In this document: positions 45,105 through 53,331 of the stretch, piece by piece
How the letters are laid out: every line of letters begins with the position of its first letter
How positions within the stretch are numbered: the stretch's first letter is position 1
NCBI GenBank assembly: GCA_036946415.1
Contig: JAQIJD010000004.1
Coordinates: 202,307 to 266,306, forward strand
DNA from: Sphingomonas_Q fennica_A
GTDB lineage: Bacteria; Pseudomonadota; Alphaproteobacteria; Sphingomonadales; Sphingomonadaceae
Length of the DNA: 64,000 bases
Direction: 5' to 3'
Position numbers and translations under genes: made by a program
The notes under the pieces: model-generated
Told to the model about the DNA's origin: nothing
The model's database searches: none
Seen by the model: the letters and a program-made list of their open reading frames with translations, nothing else

Positions 45105-45779
45105 ATGCGTTTTGCCTGCCTTGCCGCCCTCGCCCTCGTTGCCGCCCCCGCCGCGGCAGAAACGACGCAGGACCAGCGCGTCTGGTTCAACGCCACCTGG
45201 ATGGGATCGATCTCGGGCAATCTCGTCGGCTTCGCCGAGGTGCAGCCGCGCAGCGGTGACGGCCTGTCGCGGCTCGACCAGATCATCCTGCGCCCGGCGA
45301 TCGGCTGGCGGATCGGCAAGGCGCTGACCGTCTATCAGGGCTATGCGCGCGTCATCAATCCGGTCGACGGCGGGCCGGACCTGAAGGAGCATCGCAGCTT
45401 CCAGCAGGTGAGCTGGACGCCGTTCAGCGGCCGCGCCGCCGAGGTCCAGTCGCGCACCCGACTCGAACAGCGCTTGCGGGCGGACGGCGGCGACACCGGC
45501 TGGCGCGCGCGCGAGATGCTGCGCTACGAACATGCGCTCAGCGGCCGGCAGGGCGATCTGGCGGCGCTCGTCTATGGCGAGCTGTTCGTGGCGCTGAACG
45601 ATACCGACTGGGGGGCACGGCGCGGCTTCGACCAGGCGCGGAGCTTCGTGGGCGTTGAAGTGCCGCTCGGCGGCCGCTCCACCGCCGAGATCGGCTACCT
45701 CAACCAGACGATCGACCGGACGCGGGGCCGCACGCAGGTGAACCACGTCGCCTCGATCACCCTCTTCTGGCGGCCCTGA
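45105..45779 (+). CDS. DUF2490-family exported protein
   Basis: About 224 residues with a Sec signal (MRFACLAALALVAAPAAAET). The rest is rich in beta-strands with alternating aromatic residues (RVWFNATWMGSISGNLVGF, VYQGYARVINPV, NHVASITLFWRP) and looks like an outer-membrane barrel. ATG 45105 gives a clean signal peptide; ATG 45081 is in frame. DUF2490 proteins have no settled function. Confidence 0.75.
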   Translation: MRFACLAALALVAAPAAAETTQDQRVWFNATWMGSISGNLVGFAEVQPRSGDGLSRLDQIILRPAIGWRIGKALTVYQGYARVINPVDGGPDLKEHRSFQQVSWTPFSGRAAEVQSRTRLEQRLRADGGDTGWRAREMLRYEHALSGRQGDLAALVYGELFVALNDTDWGARRGFDQARSFVGVEVPLGGRSTAEIGYLNQTIDRTRGRTQVNHVASITLFWRP

Positions 45780-45820
45780 CGCCCGTTGCGATGGTGGGTA
45801 TGCCACCGTAAGGATCGGGC

Positions 45821-46279
45821 ATGGCGGCCGACGAGGACATCAGCGAATTGCCGGAAGCGGTGGCGATCCGCGATCTGGGCGATATCGTCGGCTTTCACAT
45901 CCGCCTCGCCCATGGCGCGGTCTACCGCCATTTCACCGAGACCTTCTCCGACCTCGGCCTGACGCAGAAGCAGACGGCGGTGCTGTGGCTGCTCGACGCG
46001 CGTCCCGGCGTCACCCAGAGCCAGCTTGCGCGCGAATTGCAGATGGACCGGGCGACGATGATGGCGATCGTCAACCGGCTGGAGGCGCGCGGCTATCTGC
46101 GCCGGGCGGGGCTGGGGCAGGACCGGCGCCAGCGGACGATCGAGCTGCTGCCCGCCGGCCGGAGTGCGCTGGCCGAGGCGCGCGCCGCGATCCAGGCGCA
46201 CGAACATTGGATCAAGTCCCGCTTCACCCCGCGCGAGGTGCGCACGCTGGTGACGCTGCTGGAACGAATCCACGGCTGA
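45821..46279 (+). CDS. MarR-family transcription regulator
   Basis: 152 residues: LTQKQTAVLWLLDARPG, the recognition helix region QMDRATMMAIVNRLEARGYL and the wing GQDRRQRTIELLPAGR, flanked by dimer helices (LAHGAVYRHFTETFSDL). GTAAGGA lies upstream. It stands alone between the DUF2490 gene and sodC; no target is clear. Confidence 0.83.
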   Translation: MAADEDISELPEAVAIRDLGDIVGFHIRLAHGAVYRHFTETFSDLGLTQKQTAVLWLLDARPGVTQSQLARELQMDRATMMAIVNRLEARGYLRRAGLGQDRRQRTIELLPAGRSALAEARAAIQAHEHWIKSRFTPREVRTLVTLLERIHG

Positions 46280-46343
46280 TCCGGAACAATCGCCGTCCCC
46301 GAGCATCGTGCAGCCATTGTCCCGTCACGCCGGAGCCGATTCC

Positions 46344-46871
46344 ATGCGCCATGCCCCCGCCGCCCTTGCCGCCCTTCTCGCTCTGGCCGCGGCCCCGGCC
46401 TTCGCTCAAGGGGCGGACAAGAGCGTCACCCTGCAAGGCCCCGGCAAGGCGGCGCGCGGCACCGTGATGCTGACGCCGGCACCCGATGGCGTGCTGCTGA
46501 AGGTGGCGGCGACCGGCCTCACCCCCGGCTGGCATGCGATCCATTTCCACGCCAAGGCCGATTGCAGCGACCCGAAGTTCACCGCCGCCGGCGGCCACGT
46601 CCACCAGGGCGAGGCGGCGCCGGTCCATGGCCTGCTGAACCCGGACGCCAATGATTCGGGCGACCTGCCCAATATCTGGGCCGGCAAGGACGGCCGCGCC
46701 AATGCCGAACTGTTCACCACGCTTGTCTCGATGGGCGGCGGGTCGAACCCGGTGCCGTCGCTGCTCGATGCCGATGGTTCGGCGATCGTGATCCACGCCA
46801 AGCCCGACGATCATCGCAGCCAGCCGATTGGCGGGGCCGGTGATCGCGTCGCCTGCGGCATCATCCGCTGA
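46344..46871 (+). CDS. sodC: Periplasmic Cu/Zn superoxide dismutase
   Basis: Dismutates superoxide in the periplasm. 175 residues from ATG 46344 with signal peptide HAPAALAALLALAAAPAFAQ. Copper/zinc ligands are in AIHFHAKADCSD and GGHVHQGEAAPVHG, the zinc Asp region in GLLNPDANDSGDLPN, and the last Cu His in IVIHAKPDDHRSQP. The disulfide Cys pair is the C of KADCSD and of VACGII. An in-frame ATG at 46308 is too long for the signal and not used. Confidence 0.93.
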   Translation: MRHAPAALAALLALAAAPAFAQGADKSVTLQGPGKAARGTVMLTPAPDGVLLKVAATGLTPGWHAIHFHAKADCSDPKFTAAGGHVHQGEAAPVHGLLNPDANDSGDLPNIWAGKDGRANAELFTTLVSMGGGSNPVPSLLDADGSAIVIHAKPDDHRSQPIGGAGDRVACGIIR

Positions 46872-46880
46872 CGGTGCGGG

Positions 46881-46894
46881 CGGGGGCGTGCCCC
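46881..46894. terminator. GC-rich hairpin between convergent sodC and the DUF3237 gene
   Basis: GGGGGC, GT, GCCCCC. It sits in a 30-base convergent gap and may end transcription from both sides; no T-tract is present, so confidence is low. Confidence 0.35.
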
Positions 46895-46901
46895 CCGCGC
46901 T

Positions 46902-47462
46902 TCAATCCACCTGATAGATGCGCAGCACCGCCGCATCCGGCAGCCGCGCGCCGACGCAGACGAACAGATTTTCGTTGAGCCAGACGTGGGGCCCCGCCCC
47001 CACCTCGAAACTGGGCGAGGCGCGGAAATAATAATCGGCGGGTGCCACCGTCTCGCCCGCCATCAGCCGCCGCATCACCGCTTCCGGCGCGCGGCGCAGG
47101 CCGCTGTTCTGGACGGAGATCGCCTGACCGTCGCTGGCCTTCAGCCAGTAATGCGCGAAGACGCGGGTCAGCCCGTCGCCGGGGCGGATGCCCTGCCAGT
47201 CGGCCCCGCCCGCCATCACCTGCCCCGTCAGCCGCGGGCCGGAGACGGTGCCGCCGACGATCGGCACGATCCGGCGACGCACGCCGTCGATCGTGCCCAG
47301 TTCCTGAATGGCCCCAAGCTGCGCGCGCACCTCGAAAGCGAAGGTCAGGCGCGGTTCCGGAAAGGCGATGTCGGCGGAGGCAGCGGCGGCAGGCGCGGCC
47401 GCCGCCAAGGCCATGCCGCCGCCGGTTGCGAGCACGGTCCGCCGGTCGATTCCATCCGTCAT
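46902..47462 (-). CDS. DUF3237-family protein with a Tat signal
   Basis: 186 residues from ATG 47462, with AGGAAGGG upstream. DRRTVLATGGGMALAAAAPA is a twin-arginine signal. The mature part has LTFAFEVRAQLGAIQELG, a GGTVSGPRLTGQVMAGGADW segment and HYWLKASDGQAISVQNSGL, as in UPF0311/DUF3237 beta-barrel proteins. Members lie near aromatic or steroid catabolic genes in other bacteria, but the function is unknown. Confidence 0.8.
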   Translation of the reverse strand: MTDGIDRRTVLATGGGMALAAAAPAAAASADIAFPEPRLTFAFEVRAQLGAIQELGTIDGVRRRIVPIVGGTVSGPRLTGQVMAGGADWQGIRPGDGLTRVFAHYWLKASDGQAISVQNSGLRRAPEAVMRRLMAGETVAPADYYFRASPSFEVGAGPHVWLNENLFVCVGARLPDAAVLRIYQVD

Positions 47463-47513
47463 GCCGGAACCCTTCCTGATCGGGGCAGACCCGGCCGACC
47501 GGCCCCACCCCAA

Positions 47514-47535
47514 CCCCTCCCCTGAAGGGGAGGGG
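47514..47535. repeat. 22-bp palindrome, identical to 22787-22808
   Basis: CCCCTCCCCT, GA, AGGGGAGGGG, followed by CTTTCC on the plus strand. It lies just downstream of the nrdB stop and upstream of the DUF3237 start. It could form a strong hairpin ending nrdB transcription, though no T-run follows on that strand. Confidence 0.65.
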
Positions 47536-47547
47536 CTTTCCTGTCGC

Positions 47548-48594
47548 TCACTCAGCGGCGACCGGCCCGAACAGCCCCATTTCGCCCGCGTCCTCGTTGG
47601 CGACGGCGGGGGCCTTGGCGGCCTTGCGCCGGTCGAACGCGTCCCACACCTCGTTCCACTGGCCGCGCGTCGCCGCCTTGGAATATTCGGTGGCGCGCGT
47701 CTCGAAGAAATTGGCATGCTCGACGCCGTTCAGCATCGGCGCCAGCCACGGCAGCGGGTGATCGTCGATCATGTAGAGCGGCTTCAGGCCAAGCTGGCCC
47801 AGCCGCCAGTCGGCGATGTAGCGGACATATTTCTTGATGTCCTTGGGCGTCATGCCGGAGACCGGGCCCATCTCGAACACCAGATCGATGAACGCATCCT
47901 CGATCCGCACCGTCTTCTGGCACATGTCGAGGATGTCGTCGCGCACCGACGGGGTCATGCAGTTCCGCTCCTTCACGAAGGTGTGGAACAGCTTGATGAT
48001 GCCCTCGCAATGCAGCGTCTCGTCGCGGATCGACCAGGTGACGATCTGGCCCATGCCCTTCATCTTGTTGAAGCGCGGGAAGTTCATCAGCATCGCGAAG
48101 CTGGCGAACAGCTGCAGCCCCTCGGTGAAGCCGCCGAACATCGCCAGCGTCTTGGCGATGTCCTCGTCGCTGTCGACGCCGAAGGTGCTGAGGTAATCGT
48201 GCTTGTCCTTCATCTCCTTATACTGGAGGAAGGCCGAATATTCGGTCTCGGGCATGCCGATCGTGTCGAGCAGGTGCGAGTAAGCGGCGATGTGGACCGT
48301 TTCCATGTTGCTGAACGCGGTCAGCATCATCTTGATCTCGGTCGGCTTGAAGACGCGGCCGTATTTCTCGTGGTAGCAATCCTGCACCTCGACGTCGGCC
48401 TGCGTGAAGAAGCGGAAGATCTGCGTCAGCAGGTTGCGCTCGTGATCGGTCAGCTTCTGCGCCCAGTCGCGGCAATCCTCGCCCAGCGGCACCTCCTCGG
48501 GCAGCCAGTGGAGCTGCTGCTGGCGCTTCCAATATTCGAACGCCCACGGATATTCGAAGGGCTTGTAGGTGCGGGAGGCCTGGAGAAGGGACAT
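47548..48594 (-). CDS. nrdB: Class I ribonucleotide reductase beta subunit
   Basis: Houses the diferric-tyrosyl radical that drives ribonucleotide reduction. 348 residues. METVHIAAYSHLL gives Glu, His and the radical Tyr at E. coli NrdB spacing (E115, H118, Y122), and RDETLHCEGIIKLF gives the second Glu/His set; QADVEVQDCY carries the Asp ligand region. The short C-terminal tail (GEMGLFGPVAAE) would bind NrdA. It lies on the same strand as nrdA but is separated from it by two small genes. Confidence 0.95.
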   Translation of the reverse strand: MSLLQASRTYKPFEYPWAFEYWKRQQQLHWLPEEVPLGEDCRDWAQKLTDHERNLLTQIFRFFTQADVEVQDCYHEKYGRVFKPTEIKMMLTAFSNMETVHIAAYSHLLDTIGMPETEYSAFLQYKEMKDKHDYLSTFGVDSDEDIAKTLAMFGGFTEGLQLFASFAMLMNFPRFNKMKGMGQIVTWSIRDETLHCEGIIKLFHTFVKERNCMTPSVRDDILDMCQKTVRIEDAFIDLVFEMGPVSGMTPKDIKKYVRYIADWRLGQLGLKPLYMIDDHPLPWLAPMLNGVEHANFFETRATEYSKAATRGQWNEVWDAFDRRKAAKAPAVANEDAGEMGLFGPVAAE

Positions 48595-48601
48595 GGGGGG
48601 G

Positions 48602-48886
48602 CTATCCTTGGGGCATCTGGAGCAGCAGGACGATCACGCCCAGCGCTAGGAGGATGAGGGCGGCACGGCGCAGCATCTGGCGGCGGCGCTCGGCGGGCGA
48701 GAGGGGAGCGGGATCGTCGACATAGGCGTCGCGCGGGCCGTCCATCAGCCGGCGATATTCGGCCTCGCGGCGGGCGCGGATGCGGCGGATGCGCTCGCGC
48801 GGGCGGACCACCAGCGCGAAGACGATCCCGCCCATCACCGCCAGCACCGCCACCGTCTGCGGATCGATCGGGCCGGACGGCGTCAC
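48602..48886 (-). CDS. Small membrane protein of unknown function
   Basis: About 94 residues from GTG 48886 (VTPSGPIDPQTVAVLAV). Two hydrophobic spans, VAVLAVMGGIVFALVV and AALILLALGVIVLLLQM, surround a charged middle (RERIRRIRARREAEYRRL). An in-frame ATG at 48946 adds a Gly-rich lead. It is 7 bases upstream of nrdB on the same strand. No family recognised. Confidence 0.55.
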   Translation of the reverse strand: MTPSGPIDPQTVAVLAVMGGIVFALVVRPRERIRRIRARREAEYRRLMDGPRDAYVDDPAPLSPAERRRQMLRRAALILLALGVIVLLLQMPQG

Positions 48887-48960
48887 GCCGCCGCCCCCGC
48901 CGATGCGACCGAAGCCGCCGACGCGCGTTTTCCACGCCCAACCCACAGAGGAGACGGACG

Positions 48961-49203
48961 ATGGCCGACGTAAGCCAGATCAGGGAACATGCCGAGGTGA
49001 TCGGTGCGGACGGCGTGCATGTCGGCACGGTCGATCGCGTCGACGGCGATCGCATCAAGCTGACGAAGAAGGACTCGGGCGAAGGAAGCCATAAGGGCCA
49101 TCATCATTACATCTCGACCGGGCTGGTGGCGACCGTGGACGGCGATACCGTGCGCCTGTCCGCCAATGCCGACGTGGCGGTGACGTTCGAGGAGGAGGAA
49201 TAA
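48961..49203 (+). CDS. DUF2171-like small protein
   Basis: 80 residues: IREHAEVIGADGVHVGTVDR, IKLTKKDSG, a His-rich SHKGHHHYI and a Glu-rich end. GAGGAGA precedes the ATG. It has the beta-barrel pattern of DUF2171/PRC-like proteins that often accompany stress genes. It is divergent from the small membrane gene and convergent with nrdA. Function unknown. Confidence 0.75.
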   Translation: MADVSQIREHAEVIGADGVHVGTVDRVDGDRIKLTKKDSGEGSHKGHHHYISTGLVATVDGDTVRLSANADVAVTFEEEE

Positions 49204-49229
49204 GCGCAGGGCCGCTTCCCCTCACCCAA

Positions 49230-49252
49230 CCCTCTCCCCACCGGGGAGAGGG
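49230..49252 (+). terminator. Hairpin terminator after the DUF2171 gene
   Basis: Perfect 10-bp stem (CCCTCTCCCC / GGGGAGAGGG) with a 3-base loop, then CTTTGG on the plus strand. It lies 27 bases after the stop and 60 bases before the convergent nrdA end. Confidence 0.65.
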
Positions 49253-49312
49253 CTTTGGCCCGCGTCATTGGCAGGCCAGAGTGCCGGGCCGGCCAGCCGA
49301 TGATCCGGGGGA

Positions 49313-51211
49313 TCATTGGCAGGCCAGGCACTCGTCGTAATCCTTCGCTTCCAGCTCGATCTGCTTCAGGTCGGGCGTATTGTCCGCCTCCACCCCGCCG
49401 GCGAAGCCCGCGCGCTGGATCGACTTGGAGCGGAGGTAGTAGAGCGACTTGATACCCAGTTCCCACGCGCGGAAGTGCAGCATCAGCAGATCCCACTTCT
49501 CCACGTCCGCCGGGATGAACAGATTGAGCGAGGCCGACTGGTCGATATAGGGCGTGCGATCCGCGGCCAGTTCGATCAGCCAGCGCTGGTCGATCTCGAA
49601 GCTGGTCTTGTAGCAATCCTTCTCGTCCTGCGTCAGGAAATCGAGATGCTGGACGGAGCCGCCCTTCTCCAGGATCGTGTTCCACACCGCATCGGAGTTC
49701 TTGGACTTCGCCGACAGCAGCTTTTCCAGATAGGGATTGCGGATCGAGAAGCTGCCCGACAGCGTCTTGTGGGTATAGACGTTCGCCGGGATCGGCTCGA
49801 TGCACGCGCTGGTGCCGCCGCAGATGATGCTGATCGAGGCGGTCGGCGCGATCGCCATCTTGCACGAGAAGCGCTGCATAACGCCCTTGTCGGCGGCATC
49901 CGGGCAGGCGCCGCGCTCGTGCGCCAGCAGCATCGACGCCTCGTCGGCCTTGGCGGCGACGTGGCGGAAGATGCGCAGGTTCCAGCTCTTGGCCATCGCC
50001 CCCTCGAACGCCAGGCCGCGCGCCTGGAGGAAGGAGTGGAAGCCCATCACGCCGAGGCCCACCGACCGCTCGCGCGAGGCGGAATAGACGGCGCGCGCCA
50101 TTTCCGGCGGGGCGCGATCGATATAGTCGGTCAGCACATTGTCCAGGAAGCGGAGCACGTCCTCGACGAACAATTTGTCGCCGTTCCACTGGTCCCATGT
50201 CTCGAGGTTGAGGGACGACAGGCAGCAGACGGCGGTGCGATCGCGGCCATATTGGTCGCGCCCGGTCGGCAGCGTGATCTCCGAACAGAGGTTGGAGGTG
50301 GAGACCTTGAGGCCCGCCTCGCGCTGGAAGGCGGGCATGGCGCGGTTCACCGTGTCCGAGAAGACGATATAGGGCTCGCCCGTCGCCAGCCGCGTCTCGA
50401 CCAGCTTCTGGAACAGCGCGCGCGCATCCACCGTCTGGCGGACCGACTGGTCCTTGGGGCTGAGCAGATTCCACTCGGCCCCGTCGCGCACCGCCTCCAT
50501 GAACGCGTCCGACAGCAGCACGCCGTGGTGGAGGTTAAGCGCCTTGCGGTTGAAATCGCCGCTGGCCTTGCGGATCTCGAGGAACTCCTCGATCTCGGGG
50601 TGCGACACGTCGAGATAGCAGGCGGCCGAACCGCGCCGCAGCGAGCCCTGGCTGATCGCCAGCGTCAGCGAATCCATCACGCGCACGAAGGGGATGATGC
50701 CGCTGGTCTTGCCGTTGAGGCCGACCGGCTCGCCGATCCCGCGCACCGCCCCCCAATAGGTGCCGATGCCGCCGCCGCGGCTGGCCAGCCAGACGTTCTC
50801 GTTCCACGTATCGACGATGCCCTCGAGGCTGTCGTCGACCGAGTTGAGATAGCAGGAGATGGGCAGGCCGCGCCCGGTGCCGCCGTTGGAGAGGACCGGC
50901 GTGGCGGGCATGAACCACAGCTTGGAGATATAGTCGTAGAGCCGCTGGGCATGCGCCTGATCGTCGGCATAGGCCGAGGCCACGCGCACGAACAAATCCT
51001 GATAGCTTTCGCCGGGCAACAGGTAGCGGTCCTTCAGCGTCTCCTTGCCGAAGTCGGTGAGGAGCGCATCGCGACTGTGATCCACCTCGACCGGAAACGG
51101 CCGTGGGCGCGCGCCCTGCGATGAGACCGAGGCGGGCGCATCCGAGGGCACGGCCGGCGTATCGAGAAGGTCGGTGCTGGTCATGCTCGTCTCGCTGCTG
51201 CTCAGGTCCAT
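49313..51211 (-). CDS. nrdA: Class I ribonucleotide reductase alpha subunit
   Basis: Reduces ribonucleoside diphosphates with NrdB. 632 residues from ATG 51211; ATG 51184 is an alternative. Active-site Cys in LPISCYLNSVDD and CCLSSLNLET, and the thiyl Cys with Asn and Glu in STSNLCSEITLP; paired Tyr in SLYYLRSKS; the C-terminal shuttle Cys in YDECLACQ. The N-terminus lacks the ATP-cone of E. coli NrdA, so overall activity control by ATP/dATP may be absent. A 362-base upstream gap holds possible control sites. Confidence 0.95.
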   Translation of the reverse strand: MDLSSSETSMTSTDLLDTPAVPSDAPASVSSQGARPRPFPVEVDHSRDALLTDFGKETLKDRYLLPGESYQDLFVRVASAYADDQAHAQRLYDYISKLWFMPATPVLSNGGTGRGLPISCYLNSVDDSLEGIVDTWNENVWLASRGGGIGTYWGAVRGIGEPVGLNGKTSGIIPFVRVMDSLTLAISQGSLRRGSAACYLDVSHPEIEEFLEIRKASGDFNRKALNLHHGVLLSDAFMEAVRDGAEWNLLSPKDQSVRQTVDARALFQKLVETRLATGEPYIVFSDTVNRAMPAFQREAGLKVSTSNLCSEITLPTGRDQYGRDRTAVCCLSSLNLETWDQWNGDKLFVEDVLRFLDNVLTDYIDRAPPEMARAVYSASRERSVGLGVMGFHSFLQARGLAFEGAMAKSWNLRIFRHVAAKADEASMLLAHERGACPDAADKGVMQRFSCKMAIAPTASISIICGGTSACIEPIPANVYTHKTLSGSFSIRNPYLEKLLSAKSKNSDAVWNTILEKGGSVQHLDFLTQDEKDCYKTSFEIDQRWLIELAADRTPYIDQSASLNLFIPADVEKWDLLMLHFRAWELGIKSLYYLRSKSIQRAGFAGGVEADNTPDLKQIELEAKDYDECLACQ

Positions 51212-51343
51212 TGCCCGTCCCGTTCCTGTTCCGTTCGCGCACCATAAGGCAAGCGAAAAAGGGCGCACGACGCCATGTCCTGCCGCCATATGCGGCAACA
51301 CCGCGGGCAAGCCCGCCATGACCGTTCGTTCACCCTATGTCAC

Positions 51344-51357
51344 CACAAGCTGTTGTG
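51344..51357. promoter_or_regulatory. Candidate NrdR box upstream of nrdA
   Basis: CACAA, GCTG, TTGTG. It resembles the NrdR palindrome but lacks the AT-rich centre, and no second box at the usual spacing was found. A GANTC methylation site (GAATC, 51394-51398) is nearby. The rest of the 51212-51573 gap shows no gene. Confidence 0.4.
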
Positions 51358-51555
51358 CCAAGGCGGCAACGACGCGCTTGATATGGTGCCTTTGAATCGA
51401 TCGCAGCCACCACTGTCAACGCCAAAGATAAGTTGACCGCCTGCAACTTTCGACCATTTGGCGCGTGTTCGCCCGGCCATCGACCAGAGTGCGGTTCGTA
51501 AACGACTCGCGCCTTTCCGCCATTTGCTGACGGCCGGAAGAGGCGCCGAAAAAAC

Positions 51556-51564
51556 TGTGGATAA
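51556..51564 (-). promoter_or_regulatory. Perfect DnaA box
   Basis: TGTGGATAA, the complement of TTATCCACA. It lies 345 bases upstream of the nrdA start and 10 bases before the end of the DUF3429-like gene. A weaker TTATCCCAT follows at about 51574. Whether DnaA acts on nrdA from here is not shown. Confidence 0.4.
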
Positions 51565-51573
51565 GGCGACCGC

Positions 51574-52029
51574 TTATCCCATCGCGACCCGCACCAGCAG
51601 CAATATCAGCCCCGCCAGCGCCACCGCCATCTGCCGCGGGCGGAGCCCGGCGAACCAGGCGGGCACCTCGCCGCGGCGGGCGGCGCGCGGATCGAGGATG
51701 CCGATCGCCGCATAGCCGACGATTAGCGCCACCAGCGCCGCACGCAGCGGCAGCAGCAGGCCGGCGACGCCCAGCACGAACAGGCCGATCGCGGTCGCGA
51801 TCTGCACGGCACGCGGCCCGCCTTCGGTGAAGAAGCTGAGGCCGCGGCGCACGCCGGCCAGGAACAGCAGCAGCACCGCCGCCCACATCTGGCCGATCGT
51901 GACGGGGATGCCCGCCGTCGCGGTCGGCAGGAACAAGGCGGCGATGCCGAGCAGCGGCAGCAGCAGCACCGGCCCCATGGCGAGGAGGGCGGGGGTGCGG
52001 GGAATGTCGGTCGAAGGATCGCGGGTCAT
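51574..52029 (-). CDS. DUF3429-like integral membrane protein
   Basis: 151 residues with about five hydrophobic spans (ALLAMGPVLLLPLLGIAALF, MWAAVLLLFLAGVRRGLSFF, IATAIGLFVLGVAGLLLPL, MAVALAGLILLLVRVAMG). The start ATG 52029 is preferred to 52074. It lies upstream of nrdA on the same strand, separated by a long gap. Function unknown. The following 52030-52290 stretch holds only a half REP-like sequence (52192-52223) and no gene. Confidence 0.65.
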   Translation of the reverse strand: MTRDPSTDIPRTPALLAMGPVLLLPLLGIAALFLPTATAGIPVTIGQMWAAVLLLFLAGVRRGLSFFTEGGPRAVQIATAIGLFVLGVAGLLLPLRAALVALIVGYAAIGILDPRAARRGEVPAWFAGLRPRQMAVALAGLILLLVRVAMG

Positions 52030-52290
52030 GCCGGCCCGAACGATCGGCCGGGCGGCGGGTGCCGGGCCGGCCAAGCGTCGGATGCGGGCAGGGGCTGGCG
52101 CTCGCCCGGCGGGCGGCTCCGCGCGGAGAGGCAGACACGCCCCGGACTGCGCCGGGGCGATGGCGCGTGTTCTGCGGCCGTGGCGCGTACCCCTCGACTA
52201 CGCTGGGGGCGAACGGAGGCTGGATGACATCCTGCCCGTCGACCGAGCGCCGACCGGACTCGGCGATGCCCGGCCGATGGATAGGCCCCG

Positions 52291-53259
52291 TCAGCGCAGC
52301 TTGTGTTCGCCCTTCACCCAGCGCACCGTCTGCGTGCTGGCGCGCATCACCACGCTCTCGGTCGTCACGCAGCCCTTGCGGCGCTTGACGCCGGCCAGCA
52401 GCGATCCGTCCGTGACGCCGGTGGCGGCGAAGATCGCGTCGCCCTTCACCAGATCCTTCAGGCTGTAGATGCGGTCGAGGTCTTCCACGCCCCATTTGGC
52501 GGCGCGGGCGCGTTCGTCGTCGTTGCGGAACAGCAGGCGGCCCTGGAACTGCCCGCCGACGCAGGCGAGCGCGGCGGCCGCAAGCACGCCTTCGGGCGCG
52601 CCGCCCTGGCCCATGTAGATGTCGATCGTGGTATCGGGATCGGTGACGGCGATCACGCCCGCCACGTCCCCGTCCGGGATCAGCATGATGCCGCAGCCGA
52701 GGCCGCGCAGCTCGGCGATCAGCGCCTCGTGGCGGGGGCGATCGAGCACGCAGGCGATGATCTCGTTCGGCGAGACGCCCTTGGCCTCCGCCAGCGCGCG
52801 GACGTTCTCGGTCGGGCTGCGATCCAGGCTGACGAGGCCCTCGGCATAGCCCGGCCCGATCGCCAGCTTGTCCATATAGACGTCGGGCGCGTTCAGCAGC
52901 CCGCCTTCCTCGGCGATGGCGAGGACGGCGAGCGCGTTGGGGCTGGCCTTGGCGGTCAGCGTCGTGCCCTCCAGCGGATCGAGCGCGATGTCGATCTTGG
53001 GCGCGTCCGGCCCGCCGCGGCCGACCTTCTCGCCGATGTAGAGCATCGGCGCCTCGTCGCGCTCGCCCTCGCCGATCACCACCGTGCCGTCGAAATCCAG
53101 TTCGTTGAAGGCGGCGCGCATCGCCTCGACGGCGGCGGCGTCGGCAGCCTTCTCGTCGCCGCGGCCGACCAGGGTGGAGGCGGCGATCGCGGCGGCCTCG
53201 GTGACGCGCACCATTTCCAGCACCAATACGCGATCGAGCGCCTTCGAGCCTTCACCCAT
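52291..53259 (-). CDS. glpX: Class II fructose-1,6-bisphosphatase
   Basis: Hydrolyses fructose 1,6-bisphosphate in gluconeogenesis. 322 residues from ATG 53259, with CAGGAGA upstream. GTVVIGEGERDEAPMLYIGE and DIALDPLEGTTLTAK are the GlpX metal- and phosphate-binding motifs; LIPDGDVAGVIAV and YMGQGGAPEGVLAAAAL are also conserved. In some bacteria the protein also hydrolyses sedoheptulose bisphosphate. It is separated from the histidine kinase gene by 72 bases. Confidence 0.95.
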   Translation of the reverse strand: MGEGSKALDRVLVLEMVRVTEAAAIAASTLVGRGDEKAADAAAVEAMRAAFNELDFDGTVVIGEGERDEAPMLYIGEKVGRGGPDAPKIDIALDPLEGTTLTAKASPNALAVLAIAEEGGLLNAPDVYMDKLAIGPGYAEGLVSLDRSPTENVRALAEAKGVSPNEIIACVLDRPRHEALIAELRGLGCGIMLIPDGDVAGVIAVTDPDTTIDIYMGQGGAPEGVLAAAALACVGGQFQGRLLFRNDDERARAAKWGVEDLDRIYSLKDLVKGDAIFAATGVTDGSLLAGVKRRKGCVTTESVVMRASTQTVRWVKGEHKLR

Positions 53260-53331
53260 GACCGTCCGTCTCCTGTCCCTGTTCGCGCCCCGGATAGGCC
53301 GGGGGCGTGGCAATGTCGAGAAAACCCCGCG

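Noticed and set aside
42915..45806. A 963-codon minus-strand open frame opposite the helicase and DUF2490 genes
   Set aside because: It runs antisense through conserved helicase motifs and has no recognisable domain or ribosome site.
52030..52290. A small gene between the DUF3429-like gene and glpX
   Set aside because: Open frames there have no ribosome site or conserved motif; the stretch contains a half REP-like sequence only.
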